Shown here: positions 19,317-25,360 of the stretch, in pieces
How the letters are laid out: every line of letters begins with the position of its first letter
Numbering within the stretch: position 1 is the first letter of the stretch
DNA from: an uncultured Bacteroidales bacterium
GTDB lineage: Bacteria > Bacteroidota > Bacteroidia > Bacteroidales > Bacteroidaceae
Reading direction: 5' to 3'
Length of the DNA stretch: 25,360 nt
Assembly (NCBI GenBank): GCA_937901185.1
Contig: CALCHR010000016.1
Location: 1-25,360, forward strand
Translations under genes and position numbers: made by a program
The notes under the pieces: generated by a model
Seen by the model: the letters and a program-made list of their open reading frames with translations, nothing else
Told to the model about the DNA's origin: nothing
Database searches by the model: none

Positions 19317-19589
19317 ATGGAGCTTAACAATATAACTTGCGCTTGCAATCTGGACCTAAAAACGTCCGCTTGTGATTGTGTAAATACCGTTTATAAGGGT
19401 GATAAGGCAGCGCTCACTCGCTGTCCCCATTGTGGCGAAAGCTACTATATGGAAAATTATAGTACTCGAACTGCTGTTTATTATCCGCCTATTTACAAGG
19501 ACGGTGTAAATATTAATCCGGACAGAAATACTACCTCGGTGAATTGTACCTGCATGAATTGCAATAAGGAGTTTTGTTTTACTAGATAA
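19317..19589 (+). CDS. Small zinc-binding protein (90 aa)
   Basis: ATG at 19317 behind AAGGAGG. Cysteines C8, C10, C19 and C21 at the N-terminus, C36-x-x-C39 (RCPHCGESYY) in the middle, and C77, C79, C82 and C87 (CTCMNCNKEFC) at the end. C36/C39 with C79/C82 would form a classical zinc ribbon across a Tyr-rich loop. Function unknown; it is translated with the 354-aa unknown protein that follows after 12 bases. Confidence 0.75.
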   Translation: MELNNITCACNLDLKTSACDCVNTVYKGDKAALTRCPHCGESYYMENYSTRTAVYYPPIYKDGVNINPDRNTTSVNCTCMNCNKEFCFTR

Positions 19590-19601
19590 GGAGTACTGTT
19601 T

Positions 19602-20666
19602 ATGTATAAGCTGATAGATAATATTATGCTCGTTTGCAGAGATAAGGACTACTATGAGGATAGCGACGTATTGCAGGCATACCTCGTAGATCCGTCTAAC
19701 AAGAAGCAGCTTGAGTCTGCGAGAAATTGGGCTACTTGGACTGAGTACGGACCCTCGGTTAAAACGGAGTCCGGCAGATGGGCGCGAGAGTGGGAAAAGA
19801 AGCACGAGCCTGTTGAATTTACTTTTGATAACAAGGGCTTTCGACTTGAGCTTCTGGATTGTGCTGATGGCTCTTCCCAGGGTGGTAAGCTTTCTTTCTG
19901 GAATTGCATTGTGCGCAGAGATGACAAGCAGTTTAAGATTGGAATTAACTCTGACATGCTGCTCGAGCTTTTGAAAAATGCAACTTTCATAAATGGCGCT
20001 TGTCAAAATGAGTTGTTGTTCGTAACCGATAATGGAAGAGTTGGTATGTGCGCAGAAGGCTCCCAGGTTCATAAAGATGCTATTAAGGACATGGAACTCA
20101 AAGCGCTCGTTAAAAATAACTCTGTGTCAAAGTTTGAGTTTGGAGATATTCTTAAAACTACTATGCTTAAAGAAGTTTATCTCGGAACTATGACTCGTTA
20201 TTACACTTTTAATCCGGGCAGGAATCCTTACAGAAGTACTAATTATTATGATTTTCGAGATTGTGCCCTCATAAAGTTAGCAAAGCCTATTAAGTGTCAC
20301 GTATTTGACTCTATTAGTACACAAACAAAGATTTCTAATTTTACAGATTATTACGGTGCTTCACGGTATGCTTATCCTGATTTTAAGAAATCTTGTCCTA
20401 AGAGAGCGATCGACGGTAAACTAGAGTTAGATATTACTCAAGAAGAGTTTTATAAGCGGGTTATCGATAAAATTTATGATTTTGACGCTTACTTGAATTA
20501 TTATAAAGCTAATTATAATAGTCGATCTATAAACGAGGATACCGCACTTTATTATTTCCTAGGTTCCTCCGTGTTTGGCTATGGTACTGAGCCGTTTGAA
20601 ATTCCTGAAACTATTATGGAAAAACTTAAGGCTGCAGGTATGCAGTATATAGATGAAACAAAATAA
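19602..20666 (+). CDS. Large unknown protein (354 aa)
   Basis: ATG at 19602 behind AAGGAG. One of the longest genes here, and without an obvious known domain. Residues ~70-170 look beta/alpha (FRLELLDCADGSSQGGKLSF, IGINSDMLLELLKNATF, then ELLFVTDNGRVGMC). The C-terminal half is Tyr-rich and basic in places. No signal peptide, membrane helix, Walker motif or nuclease signature is visible. It closes the long operon and is followed by a terminator. A search of structure-based databases would be the way to name it. Confidence 0.75.
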   Translation: MYKLIDNIMLVCRDKDYYEDSDVLQAYLVDPSNKKQLESARNWATWTEYGPSVKTESGRWAREWEKKHEPVEFTFDNKGFRLELLDCADGSSQGGKLSFWNCIVRRDDKQFKIGINSDMLLELLKNATFINGACQNELLFVTDNGRVGMCAEGSQVHKDAIKDMELKALVKNNSVSKFEFGDILKTTMLKEVYLGTMTRYYTFNPGRNPYRSTNYYDFRDCALIKLAKPIKCHVFDSISTQTKISNFTDYYGASRYAYPDFKKSCPKRAIDGKLELDITQEEFYKRVIDKIYDFDAYLNYYKANYNSRSINEDTALYYFLGSSVFGYGTEPFEIPETIMEKLKAAGMQYIDETK

Positions 20667-20686
20667 AATATATTGGAAAAAAAATT

Positions 20687-20717
20687 AAGGTATAACAGAA
20701 ATTGTTATACCTTTTTT
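20687..20717 (+). terminator. Intrinsic terminator
   Basis: Perfect 10-bp stem AAGGTATAAC (20687-20696) / GTTATACCTT (20704-20713), 7-base loop, then four further T. Ends the operon of the 354-aa protein. Confidence 0.92.
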
Positions 20718-20737
20718 GCTAAATTAATATCTTTTAT

Positions 20738-20751
20738 ATTGTATATTATTT
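20738..20751 (+). promoter_or_regulatory. Phage-type promoter motif, copy 8 (divergent)
   Basis: ATTGTATATTATTT matches the 5' half of the shared motif but differs at the 3' end. It lies after a terminator and 34 bases before ATG 20772. Confidence 0.5.
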
Positions 20752-20771
20752 CAGAAGGTGAGGTAAGAAAA

Positions 20772-21695
20772 ATGATTAAACGAAATATTAATTTAATAGT
20801 TAAGCTTTTCGCCCTTATTATATTTATTAGTCTGCTTGCAGTTATTTATTGTTGTGCTAAGGCTCCGTCGTCTAACACAGATGATACTACTTGTGGTGTA
20901 GAAGAAATAACTTCAAATGACACCGTAGTAGAAACCGACGAGTTGACCAACGTAGAAACTACTGCAGAAGATACTGAAGCTAATACTGAGGTTATTACTG
21001 AGGCGGATACAACAACTCCTGTAGTACTAAAAACATCTCCTGTGCTTTTTACAGAGATTGAATATGTGTGTTATTACACGATTGCTCCAACTGAAGAGCT
21101 TTTATTTAAGATTCAGGTTGCTATTGAAAGACTCGAAAAACTTGATTTTTCCGAGTATACTTTTGAAGCTATGCAACTTACCGAGGCTGAACTGAATCGA
21201 CTTATTGCTCTTGAACACAGAGTAGCTTCTGACCTGGCTCATTATCGTAAGTGGGAAAAAGAGCATTATTATGCTACAAAAGTCTGGGAGTACTTCAGAC
21301 AGCGTGGCTTTAGTAATGAAATAACCTGTGCGATTATTGGTAATATGATGATTGAAACCTCTGGTGGTACTTTAAATCTCAATCCGACTATTTATAGCCC
21401 CAGTAAAAGTCATTATGGATTGTGTCAGTGGTCGCAGTATTATTACCCTGAAACTAAAGATATTTCTTTTGAAGCTCAGCTGGAATACTTGCTTGGAAGC
21501 ATGCCTTGGGAATTTAACACTTTTGGAAAGCTTTATAAAAAAGGCTTTAACTATGTGGCTTTTATTAAAATGACTGACACGTCCAAGGCTGCTTACGCGT
21601 TCGCTGAAGTATATGAAAGATGTGGTGAAGGCAGCTACAAACTGCGTCAGGAAGCAGCTCTCAGAGCTTACGCGTATTTTGATTTAGATAATTAA
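20772..21695 (+). CDS. Membrane-anchored protein with phage tail lysozyme domain (307 aa)
   Basis: Start at ATG 20772 behind AAGGTGAGG; an upstream in-frame start spans the promoter and terminator. A hydrophobic N-terminal helix (about 8-27) is followed by an acidic Thr/Glu-rich linker (~32-85). Residues ~165-300 fit the phage lysozyme domain of tail proteins (PF18013): VWEYFRQRGFSNE, IIGNMMIETSGG with the presumed catalytic E195, and YGLCQWSQ, then a helical end. The domain cleaves peptidoglycan glycan strands in related phages. Anchor plus linker suggests action at the outer face of the cytoplasmic membrane, e.g. in lysis or in altering the wall of the infected cell. The N-terminal helix is strongly hydrophobic, unlike typical signal-arrest-release lysins. 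Confidence 0.85.
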   Translation: MIKRNINLIVKLFALIIFISLLAVIYCCAKAPSSNTDDTTCGVEEITSNDTVVETDELTNVETTAEDTEANTEVITEADTTTPVVLKTSPVLFTEIEYVCYYTIAPTEELLFKIQVAIERLEKLDFSEYTFEAMQLTEAELNRLIALEHRVASDLAHYRKWEKEHYYATKVWEYFRQRGFSNEITCAIIGNMMIETSGGTLNLNPTIYSPSKSHYGLCQWSQYYYPETKDISFEAQLEYLLGSMPWEFNTFGKLYKKGFNYVAFIKMTDTSKAAYAFAEVYERCGEGSYKLRQEAALRAYAYFDLDN

Positions 21696-21702
21696 TACTT
21701 TA

Positions 21703-21739
21703 AAAAGGTGTCTATTTTTGTAGATGCCTTTTATTTTTT
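21703..21739 (+). terminator. Intrinsic terminator before the HNH gene
   Basis: Stem AAAAGGTGTCTA (21703-21714) / TAGATGCCTTTT (21721-21732), 12 pairs including two G-U pairs, 6-base loop, T run at 21734-21739. Its 3' arm is also complementary to the ribosome-binding region of the next gene. Confidence 0.85.
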
Positions 21740-21742
21740 ATT

Positions 21743-21758
21743 ATCGTATTATATTATA
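21743..21758 (+). promoter_or_regulatory. Phage-type promoter motif, copy 9
   Basis: ATCGTATTATATTATA, exact consensus, 39 bases before ATG 21782, lying between the two arms of the 9-bp inverted repeat TAGATGCCT / AGGCATCTA. Confidence 0.75.
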
Positions 21759-21772
21759 ATAATTCATTTTGG

Positions 21773-21781
21773 AGGCATCTA
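21773..21781 (+). promoter_or_regulatory. Ribosome-binding region complementary to upstream terminator arm
   Basis: AGGCATCTA (21773-21781), overlapping the GGAGG of the HNH gene, is the exact complement of TAGATGCCT (21721-21729). RNA reading through from upstream could hide the ribosome binding site, whereas RNA starting at the intervening promoter could not. Confidence 0.5.
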
Positions 21782-22180
21782 ATGCAAAAAAGAAAATCAT
21801 TATCTCCTAAAGTACGAGAAGCTGTTTATTATAAGTATGAGGGTCATTGTGCTTATTGCGGGAAAGAGCTCACACCTAAGGAGTTTCAAGTTGATCATCT
21901 AATTCCGGTACAACGTGAACGTTTCGGAAAGTACACTGAGGAGCAGATTGAATGCTTTGAAAATTATGTTCCAAGTTGCCGAGTTTGTAATCACTACAAG
22001 AGAGCTCATTCTTTAGAAACATTTAGGCGTTATATTGAAGAGATTCCAAAGAAGCTAGACAGAGATAGCTATATTTACAGGATTGGTAAAAAATATGGGC
22101 TTATTGAGGAGCACCCAAGAAAAATTGAGTTTTATTTTGAACAACTTGAGCGAGAAAAAGCAAATATAATAAAAGATTAA
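21782..22180 (+). CDS. HNH endonuclease (132 aa)
   Basis: ATG at 21782 follows TTGGAGG. HNH features: C23-x-x-C26 (CAYCGKEL), the catalytic-type VDHLIPV with D38-H39, N61 in ENYVPSC, C66-x-x-C69 and N70 (CRVCN) and a later H76, as in HNH (PF01844) enzymes with a structural zinc. Such stand-alone genes in phages are often homing or DNA-processing nucleases. The gene has its own terminator-promoter unit and sits between unrelated operons, which fits a mobile insertion. The C-terminal ~50 residues are charged and may bind DNA. Confidence 0.92.
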   Translation: MQKRKSLSPKVREAVYYKYEGHCAYCGKELTPKEFQVDHLIPVQRERFGKYTEEQIECFENYVPSCRVCNHYKRAHSLETFRRYIEEIPKKLDRDSYIYRIGKKYGLIEEHPRKIEFYFEQLEREKANIIKD

Positions 22181-22255
22181 AACTTGTTTTAAAAACATGC
22201 GCTAAATTATTTGATAAAAAATTTTATATAAAATTGATTAAGGAGATTTTATAAC

Positions 22256-22981
22256 ATGTATAATTTTATTAGTACTTTTGATGAGCTTAATAAGCTTTAC
22301 GAAGAAGCTCAGCAGGATAATCTTACTGAGGGCAAGAAAATCAAACGTAGCCAGATTGACAAGTCTAAGTTTGACTTAAAGCAGATGAAATATGCTGAAA
22401 TGAAGCCCGGCATGTATATGGGAGACAACATTAGCATTGAAGGCGAGCATCCAGACGACATTTTTGAACTAATCAAGTCAGTAAAGCGCAAGGGTAATGA
22501 GTATGTATTTAATTACGGCCCTATGGATAATGATGCTCGTGAAGATAATGAAACTTACTGGGTACTGGTTCCTAAGACTATGCAGGAAGATTTTGACGAT
22601 GAAGAAATCGAAATCGTCGACGACGAAGCTCCCGTTGAGGAAATTGCAGCAGAAGAGCCTGTAGCAGAGGAGTCCAGACAGCTTATTTGTGAATGTGATA
22701 AGTGTGGCGCTCTTGTAGTTAAGGATGAAGCGGATATTGTTGCTGATGAAGAGTCTGACCTTGTTAATGTTGAGGACGAATGTCAATTCTGTGAGGAAGC
22801 TAAGGGCTTTAAGATTATTGGCACGATGATTCCTTATGAGGTTGCTGAGGCTGAAGTTGAAGAAGAGCCCGTTGAAGAGTCCCTGAATAACTCTGAGCTT
22901 CTTAAGGAAATTGAGAAGACTAATGAGCTTAAAACTGAACACGAGTCCGAGTACCTCACTCTTAATGAGCAAAGAGACTAA
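22256..22981 (+). CDS. Very acidic protein with inserted zinc ribbon (241 aa)
   Basis: ATG at 22256 behind AAGGAG; no copy of the promoter motif is seen upstream, so it may use another promoter in the AT-rich 22181-22255 gap. The start MYNFISTFDELNKLYEEAQ and the following basic patch resemble the N-termini of small phage proteins. Residues 111-140 are extremely acidic. C147-x-x-C150 and C176-x-x-C179 form a zinc ribbon with a long acidic loop. The end (~205-241) is a charged coiled coil. The acidic composition suggests DNA mimicry or interaction with basic partners, unproven. Followed by a strong terminator. Confidence 0.8.
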   Translation: MYNFISTFDELNKLYEEAQQDNLTEGKKIKRSQIDKSKFDLKQMKYAEMKPGMYMGDNISIEGEHPDDIFELIKSVKRKGNEYVFNYGPMDNDAREDNETYWVLVPKTMQEDFDDEEIEIVDDEAPVEEIAAEEPVAEESRQLICECDKCGALVVKDEADIVADEESDLVNVEDECQFCEEAKGFKIIGTMIPYEVAEAEVEEEPVEESLNNSELLKEIEKTNELKTEHESEYLTLNEQRD

Positions 22982-23000
22982 TAAACACGACATCTAATAA

Positions 23001-23036
23001 TAAAGACTAGTATAAAAGCTAGTCTTTATTTTTTTT
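23001..23036 (+). terminator. Intrinsic terminator
   Basis: Perfect 10-bp stem TAAAGACTAG (23001-23010) / CTAGTCTTTA (23019-23028), followed by eight T (23029-23036). Ends the acidic-protein transcript. Confidence 0.93.
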
Positions 23037-23042
23037 ATATTT

Positions 23043-23058
23043 ATCGTATATTATAATA
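23043..23058 (+). promoter_or_regulatory. Phage-type promoter motif, copy 10
   Basis: ATCGTATATTATAATA, matching the shared motif, 40 bases before ATG 23083 and directly after a terminator. Confidence 0.7.
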
Positions 23059-23082
23059 GTAAAAACATAAAAGGAGTTTTAT

Positions 23083-23307
23083 ATGAATAAGAATTGGATA
23101 GTCTGTATTATAGCGTCAATAATCTGCAGGCTTCTTGGCCTGGTTGCAGTACTTGCTTTTGTATATTTTATGGTAGTACTTACTGGCCGACTTGGTTGCT
23201 TGTGGTTATTACTTTTGATACTGGCTTTAGATTATATACCTACATATGAATTTAAACATAATACCTCTAATAATGAGGAAGATAAGGAGAAAAATAATGG
23301 CAATTAA
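23083..23307 (+). CDS. Small membrane protein (74 aa)
   Basis: ATG at 23083 behind AAAAGGAG. Two hydrophobic segments, about residues 5-34 and 38-53, are separated by a short polar turn (TGRLG), and the C-terminal ~18 residues are polar with many Asn, Glu and Lys. It is an inner-membrane protein of unknown role, co-transcribed with the Cys/Ser-rich protein that starts within its last codons. Confidence 0.75.
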   Translation: MNKNWIVCIIASIICRLLGLVAVLAFVYFMVVLTGRLGCLWLLLLILALDYIPTYEFKHNTSNNEEDKEKNNGN

Positions 23308-23998
23308 AATTACTAAACCGGGTCAGAAAGAATTTCACGGCTTCTGTAAGTGGTGCGGCTGTGAGTTTACTTATGAAATTTCTGATCTAAAGCTATCTGC
23401 AACTTCAGATAAGATAAGTTGTCCTACCTGCGGTAAGGATTATCATCATCCCTCTATGGTACAGGACCCTACTATTCCTGGCGGTATCGGTTATGGAAGG
23501 CTGCAGGATATTACTTGGCCGCCTAGCACTGTTGAGCCTATTCCCTGTGTACCTGATCTTAATAAGACAGATCCCTGTGAGGGCTGTGCTTGGCGTGAAA
23601 ATTTACTTAGAGACGGTCTTTATATTGGAGATACTCCCTGTACTTGGTGCAACAAAAATAAATTTAGTAGCAGTATTTGTGATGGGATTACTAGTAGTAG
23701 TATCTTTGATGGGACTACCACTTCTGAGGGATCTAGCCCTGAAGCACATTTAAATTCTTGTACGACATCCTCTTCTGAGTGTGAGGTTGGAAGTGTTTCC
23801 ACTATTAATGTCTCAGATGTGGTAGATAGCCACTATTTAAATGGGAAACTACAAGAGGTATATAACAGCACCGGTTGCAGCACACTAAATAAGCATGCTT
23901 GTGGTGGCTGTGATGTTTGTGGCAACACGGAAGCCTCGAATTCTTGCTCTAGCAGCCATAAGTGCAGTGGTAAGAAAAACTGTAAGGGTAAGCATTAA
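23297..23998 (+). CDS. Zinc-binding protein with Cys/Ser-rich tail (233 aa)
   Basis: Start at ATG 23297 behind AAGGAG, overlapping the previous gene by 11 bases; an in-frame start at 23246 lacks this site. Residues 12-50 form a zinc ribbon, C17-x-x-C20 and C42-x-x-C45. A second site, C94-x-x-C97 and C115-x-x-C118 (PCEGCAWRENL, then PCTWC), resembles phage proteins with a CxxCxxR motif. The last ~110 residues are low-complexity, rich in Ser, Thr, Cys and Gly, with several CGGC-like runs, and look disordered. No signal peptide is visible, so the cysteines are more likely for metals than disulfides. Function unknown. Confidence 0.75.
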   Translation: MAIKITKPGQKEFHGFCKWCGCEFTYEISDLKLSATSDKISCPTCGKDYHHPSMVQDPTIPGGIGYGRLQDITWPPSTVEPIPCVPDLNKTDPCEGCAWRENLLRDGLYIGDTPCTWCNKNKFSSSICDGITSSSIFDGTTTSEGSSPEAHLNSCTTSSSECEVGSVSTINVSDVVDSHYLNGKLQEVYNSTGCSTLNKHACGGCDVCGNTEASNSCSSSHKCSGKKNCKGKH

Positions 23999-24027
23999 AG
24001 CTCAATACAGCTAAAATATGGGCTTCT

Positions 24028-24060
24028 AGGAGGGCATTAAAAAATATGTCCTCCTTTTAA
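24028..24060 (+). terminator. Intrinsic terminator
   Basis: Stem AGGAGGGCAT (24028-24037) / ATGTCCTCCT (24045-24054), ten pairs with one G-U, followed by TTT and an A-rich run. The T run is short, so strength is uncertain. Confidence 0.75.
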
Positions 24061-24078
24061 AAAATTAACAATAGTTTT

Positions 24079-24094
24079 ATTGTATAATATAATA
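24079..24094 (+). promoter_or_regulatory. Phage-type promoter motif, copy 11
   Basis: ATTGTATAATATAATA, matching the shared motif, 36 bases before ATG 24115. An ACAATA/TATTGT inverted repeat overlaps its 5' edge (24068-24083). Confidence 0.7.
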
Positions 24095-24114
24095 TAAAAA
24101 TTTAGGAGGCTTAC

Positions 24115-24348
24115 ATGAGAAGTTTGTATGTTGATGATATTTTGCGTGAGTGGAAAGCTGAGGCTAATATAAGTCATCTTATGCTTTATAAGTTGAGAAA
24201 CGGAGTGCTCACTATTTATACTGATCGTCCTGGTCCACTTATTGGTTGTAAGGGAGAGCGTATCGCTCGCTATGAAGAAAAGCTTAAGACTGTACCCTAT
24301 CCTAAGATTACTGAAATTAAACTTGAGGAGACCGATGGAATTTTTTAA
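24115..24348 (+). CDS. KH-domain RNA-binding protein (77 aa)
   Basis: ATG at 24115 behind TAGGAGG. Residues ~30-75 form a KH-type domain with the signature GxxG loop G44-C-K-G47 in PLIGCKGERIARYEEKL, preceded by strand VLTIYTDRP. The order (strand, GxxG, helix, strand) and wording resemble the type II KH domain of ribosomal protein S3. Single KH domains bind short single-stranded RNA or DNA. The gene is only 77 codons, so the KH fold is nearly the whole protein. Co-transcribed with the next two genes. Target RNA is unknown. Confidence 0.82.
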   Translation: MRSLYVDDILREWKAEANISHLMLYKLRNGVLTIYTDRPGPLIGCKGERIARYEEKLKTVPYPKITEIKLEETDGIF

Positions 24349-24523
24349 GAATTTTGAAGTTGGAGACATGGTTGAAGCCTACGGTCGAATTATTGGACAC
24401 ATTACTTATATAAATCATCAGAAAGAAGAAGCTGATGTTGAATGGGATGAAGGCAATTTTGATTACAACTGTACTGTTGTTCCTTTTAAATATTTAAAGA
24501 AAGTTGAGAATTATAATGGATAA
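24335..24523 (+). CDS. Small SH3-like protein (62 aa)
   Basis: Starts inside the KH gene (14-base overlap) behind GAGGAG. The sequence (FEVGDMVEAYGRIIGHITYI, then EADVEWDEGN and VVPFKYLKKVE) is that of a small five-strand SH3-like beta barrel of the type found in phage and ribosome-associated proteins. Such barrels often bind proteins or nucleic acid; no specific function can be read. It overlaps the next gene by 8 bases. Confidence 0.72.
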   Translation: MEFFKNFEVGDMVEAYGRIIGHITYINHQKEEADVEWDEGNFDYNCTVVPFKYLKKVENYNG

Positions 24524-25360
24524 AACGCGGTTTGATGATATCATTGAAGTTGCACTCAATAAGGCAAAAGAAGAGCTTAGCCTGGCGAATCATCTTGCAG
24601 ATTGTGGCAGTAATGCCGGAATAAGAAAGATGAATGCTAATAAAGCTGACTGGCTTAAGTGGGTAGTTTATCTTGCTGAACGAGGACTTGAATATGAGAA
24701 ATACTTAAGTGAGCCTACAGAGGCTGTTGAAGAAGAGCCTCCTAAGACAGATTTTGAAAAAGTTATGGTTGATAGATTGAATGGTATCATTGACGAAAAG
24801 CAGTACGGACAAACCACTGTCACAAGTGCAAAAGCTATCACATACAACTTAATCAAAAAGCTGATAGAGGTTGCTCAAAAGACACCAAAAGAGGGTACAC
24901 ATTACAGTGATGTTAGTTATGATAAAACTATGGAAAATATTAGAATAGGTTTAATAATGGACTTTGTCAGGCTCGACAAAGTCAGCTACTCAGATAGTGT
25001 CGGTACTTTCGCAATACTTGATAAGAACGGCAATATCAAGTGTAAAGTCAGTGACTCAGCACTCAATAAAGCTATTGACGACAATATAAAAGAGTCGTTA
25101 TCTGATGGTATGGATATACTTGACGAAGTTGTTGTCGCACTACTTGACGAAGTTAAAAAAGCTGATAACTTTTCTGTTGGATACTTTTTCAGCACAGTGA
25201 CAGATAGAAAACTGAAAAGTGGTCGAGTTTATGCAAAAAACGGCAAAAAAGAAATTGAATGGGTTAGTTATGAAATAACCCCTATTCAAAGGGTATACAG
25301 AAAAGCAAGAGCTTACATACCGAATAACCAAGCTTTAAAGACACTGATAAATGGTTATAG
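24516..25360 (+). CDS. Unknown protein, truncated by the window end (281+ aa)
   Basis: ATG at 24516 overlaps the previous stop by 8 bases; the frame stays open to the last base. Residues 1-~65 form a helical domain (FDDIIEVALNKAKEELS, ADWLKWVVYLAERGLEYEKYL) typical of small phage proteins, followed by a Glu/Pro linker (~66-78). The rest is alpha/beta and basic, without recognised motifs. From about 24800 the codon use shifts to AAA, ACA, CAA and GTC, unlike the earlier genes, suggesting that the C-terminal part has a different origin. Because the end is missing, its family cannot be decided here. Confidence 0.75.
   Translation, partial: MDKTRFDDIIEVALNKAKEELSLANHLADCGSNAGIRKMNANKADWLKWVVYLAERGLEYEKYLSEPTEAVEEEPPKTDFEKVMVDRLNGIIDEKQYGQTTVTSAKAITYNLIKKLIEVAQKTPKEGTHYSDVSYDKTMENIRIGLIMDFVRLDKVSYSDSVGTFAILDKNGNIKCKVSDSALNKAIDDNIKESLSDGMDILDEVVVALLDEVKKADNFSVGYFFSTVTDRKLKSGRVYAKNGKKEIEWVSYEITPIQRVYRKARAYIPNNQALKTLINGY

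Noticed and set aside
19356..20072. Minus-strand open frame opposite the 354-aa gene
   Set aside because: Shadow composition, spans two real genes on the + strand, no start signal.
20673..20771. Longer start for the lysozyme-domain protein
   Set aside because: It runs through the terminator stem and promoter motif; ATG 20772 has a good ribosome binding site.
22181..22255. Promoter motif before the acidic protein gene
   Set aside because: The gap is AT-rich and holds TATATAAAA-like runs, but nothing matching ATYGTATWATATWATA, so no promoter is called.
1..25360. CRISPR array, tRNA genes, insertion sequences, integrase or attachment sites
   Set aside because: I looked for regular repeats with spacers, cloverleaf-like sequences, transposase-like motifs and terminal inverted repeats and saw none; the DNA is almost entirely filled with + strand genes.

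Overview
This window is best read as part of a large double-stranded DNA phage (or phage-derived) genome that probably infects a gut Firmicute/Clostridia-type host. The evidence is AT-rich sequence with strong AGGAGG-type ribosome binding sites; about 59 tightly packed genes, all on the + strand, most only 50-130 codons; frequent ATGA or short overlaps; and phage-type families (T4-like RNA ligases, phage tail lysozyme domain, HNH endonuclease, DUF1653, DUF488, DUF4406, many tiny zinc-ribbon proteins). No capsid, portal, terminase, polymerase, tRNA or integrase gene was seen, so this is an accessory or 'early/moron' region. The host assignment is inference.

Layout. 1-1392: end of an operon of unknown genes, closed by a terminator. 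1451-6071: operon of ~15 small genes, six of them (one broken) ending in the same zinc-ribbon tail, plus a DUF488 protein. 6120-8016: a coiled-coil protein and a two-domain protein with a class II aldolase/adducin-like C-terminus. 8070-14049: an RNA-repair island: tRNAHis guanylyltransferase (Thg1)-like protein, RlaP-type nucleotidyltransferase, DUF4406 protein, small membrane protein, Rnl2-like RNA ligase, a small coiled-coil protein with highly biased codons, and a T4 Rnl1-like RNA ligase. 14049-20666: a long run of small, mostly cysteine-rich unknown proteins, including one with a natural poly-His tail and one 354-aa unknown protein. 20738-21695: membrane-anchored lysozyme-domain protein. 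21743-22180: HNH endonuclease with its own promoter. 22256-24000: acidic zinc protein, membrane protein, Cys/Ser-rich protein. 24079-end: KH-domain protein, a small SH3-like protein and a truncated gene running out of the window.

Transcription. Eleven gene groups are preceded by one AT-rich motif, consensus ATYGTATWATATWATA, usually 35-45 bases before the start codon and usually just after a strong intrinsic terminator. No good -35 box accompanies it, so a phage-specific polymerase or sigma factor is likely (inference). At four places (10045, 12397, 17154, 21721) the promoter motif lies inside the loop of an inverted repeat, so that read-through RNA would fold differently from RNA started at the promoter. 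This resembles the hairpin-embedded late promoters known from phage T4.

The most interesting features are the combined 5'-end/3'-end/ligation RNA-repair gene set, the promoter-in-hairpin architecture, a shared zinc-ribbon module attached to unrelated N-termini, a gene interrupted by one in-frame TAA, and the complete absence of TAG as a stop codon among 58 visible gene ends.
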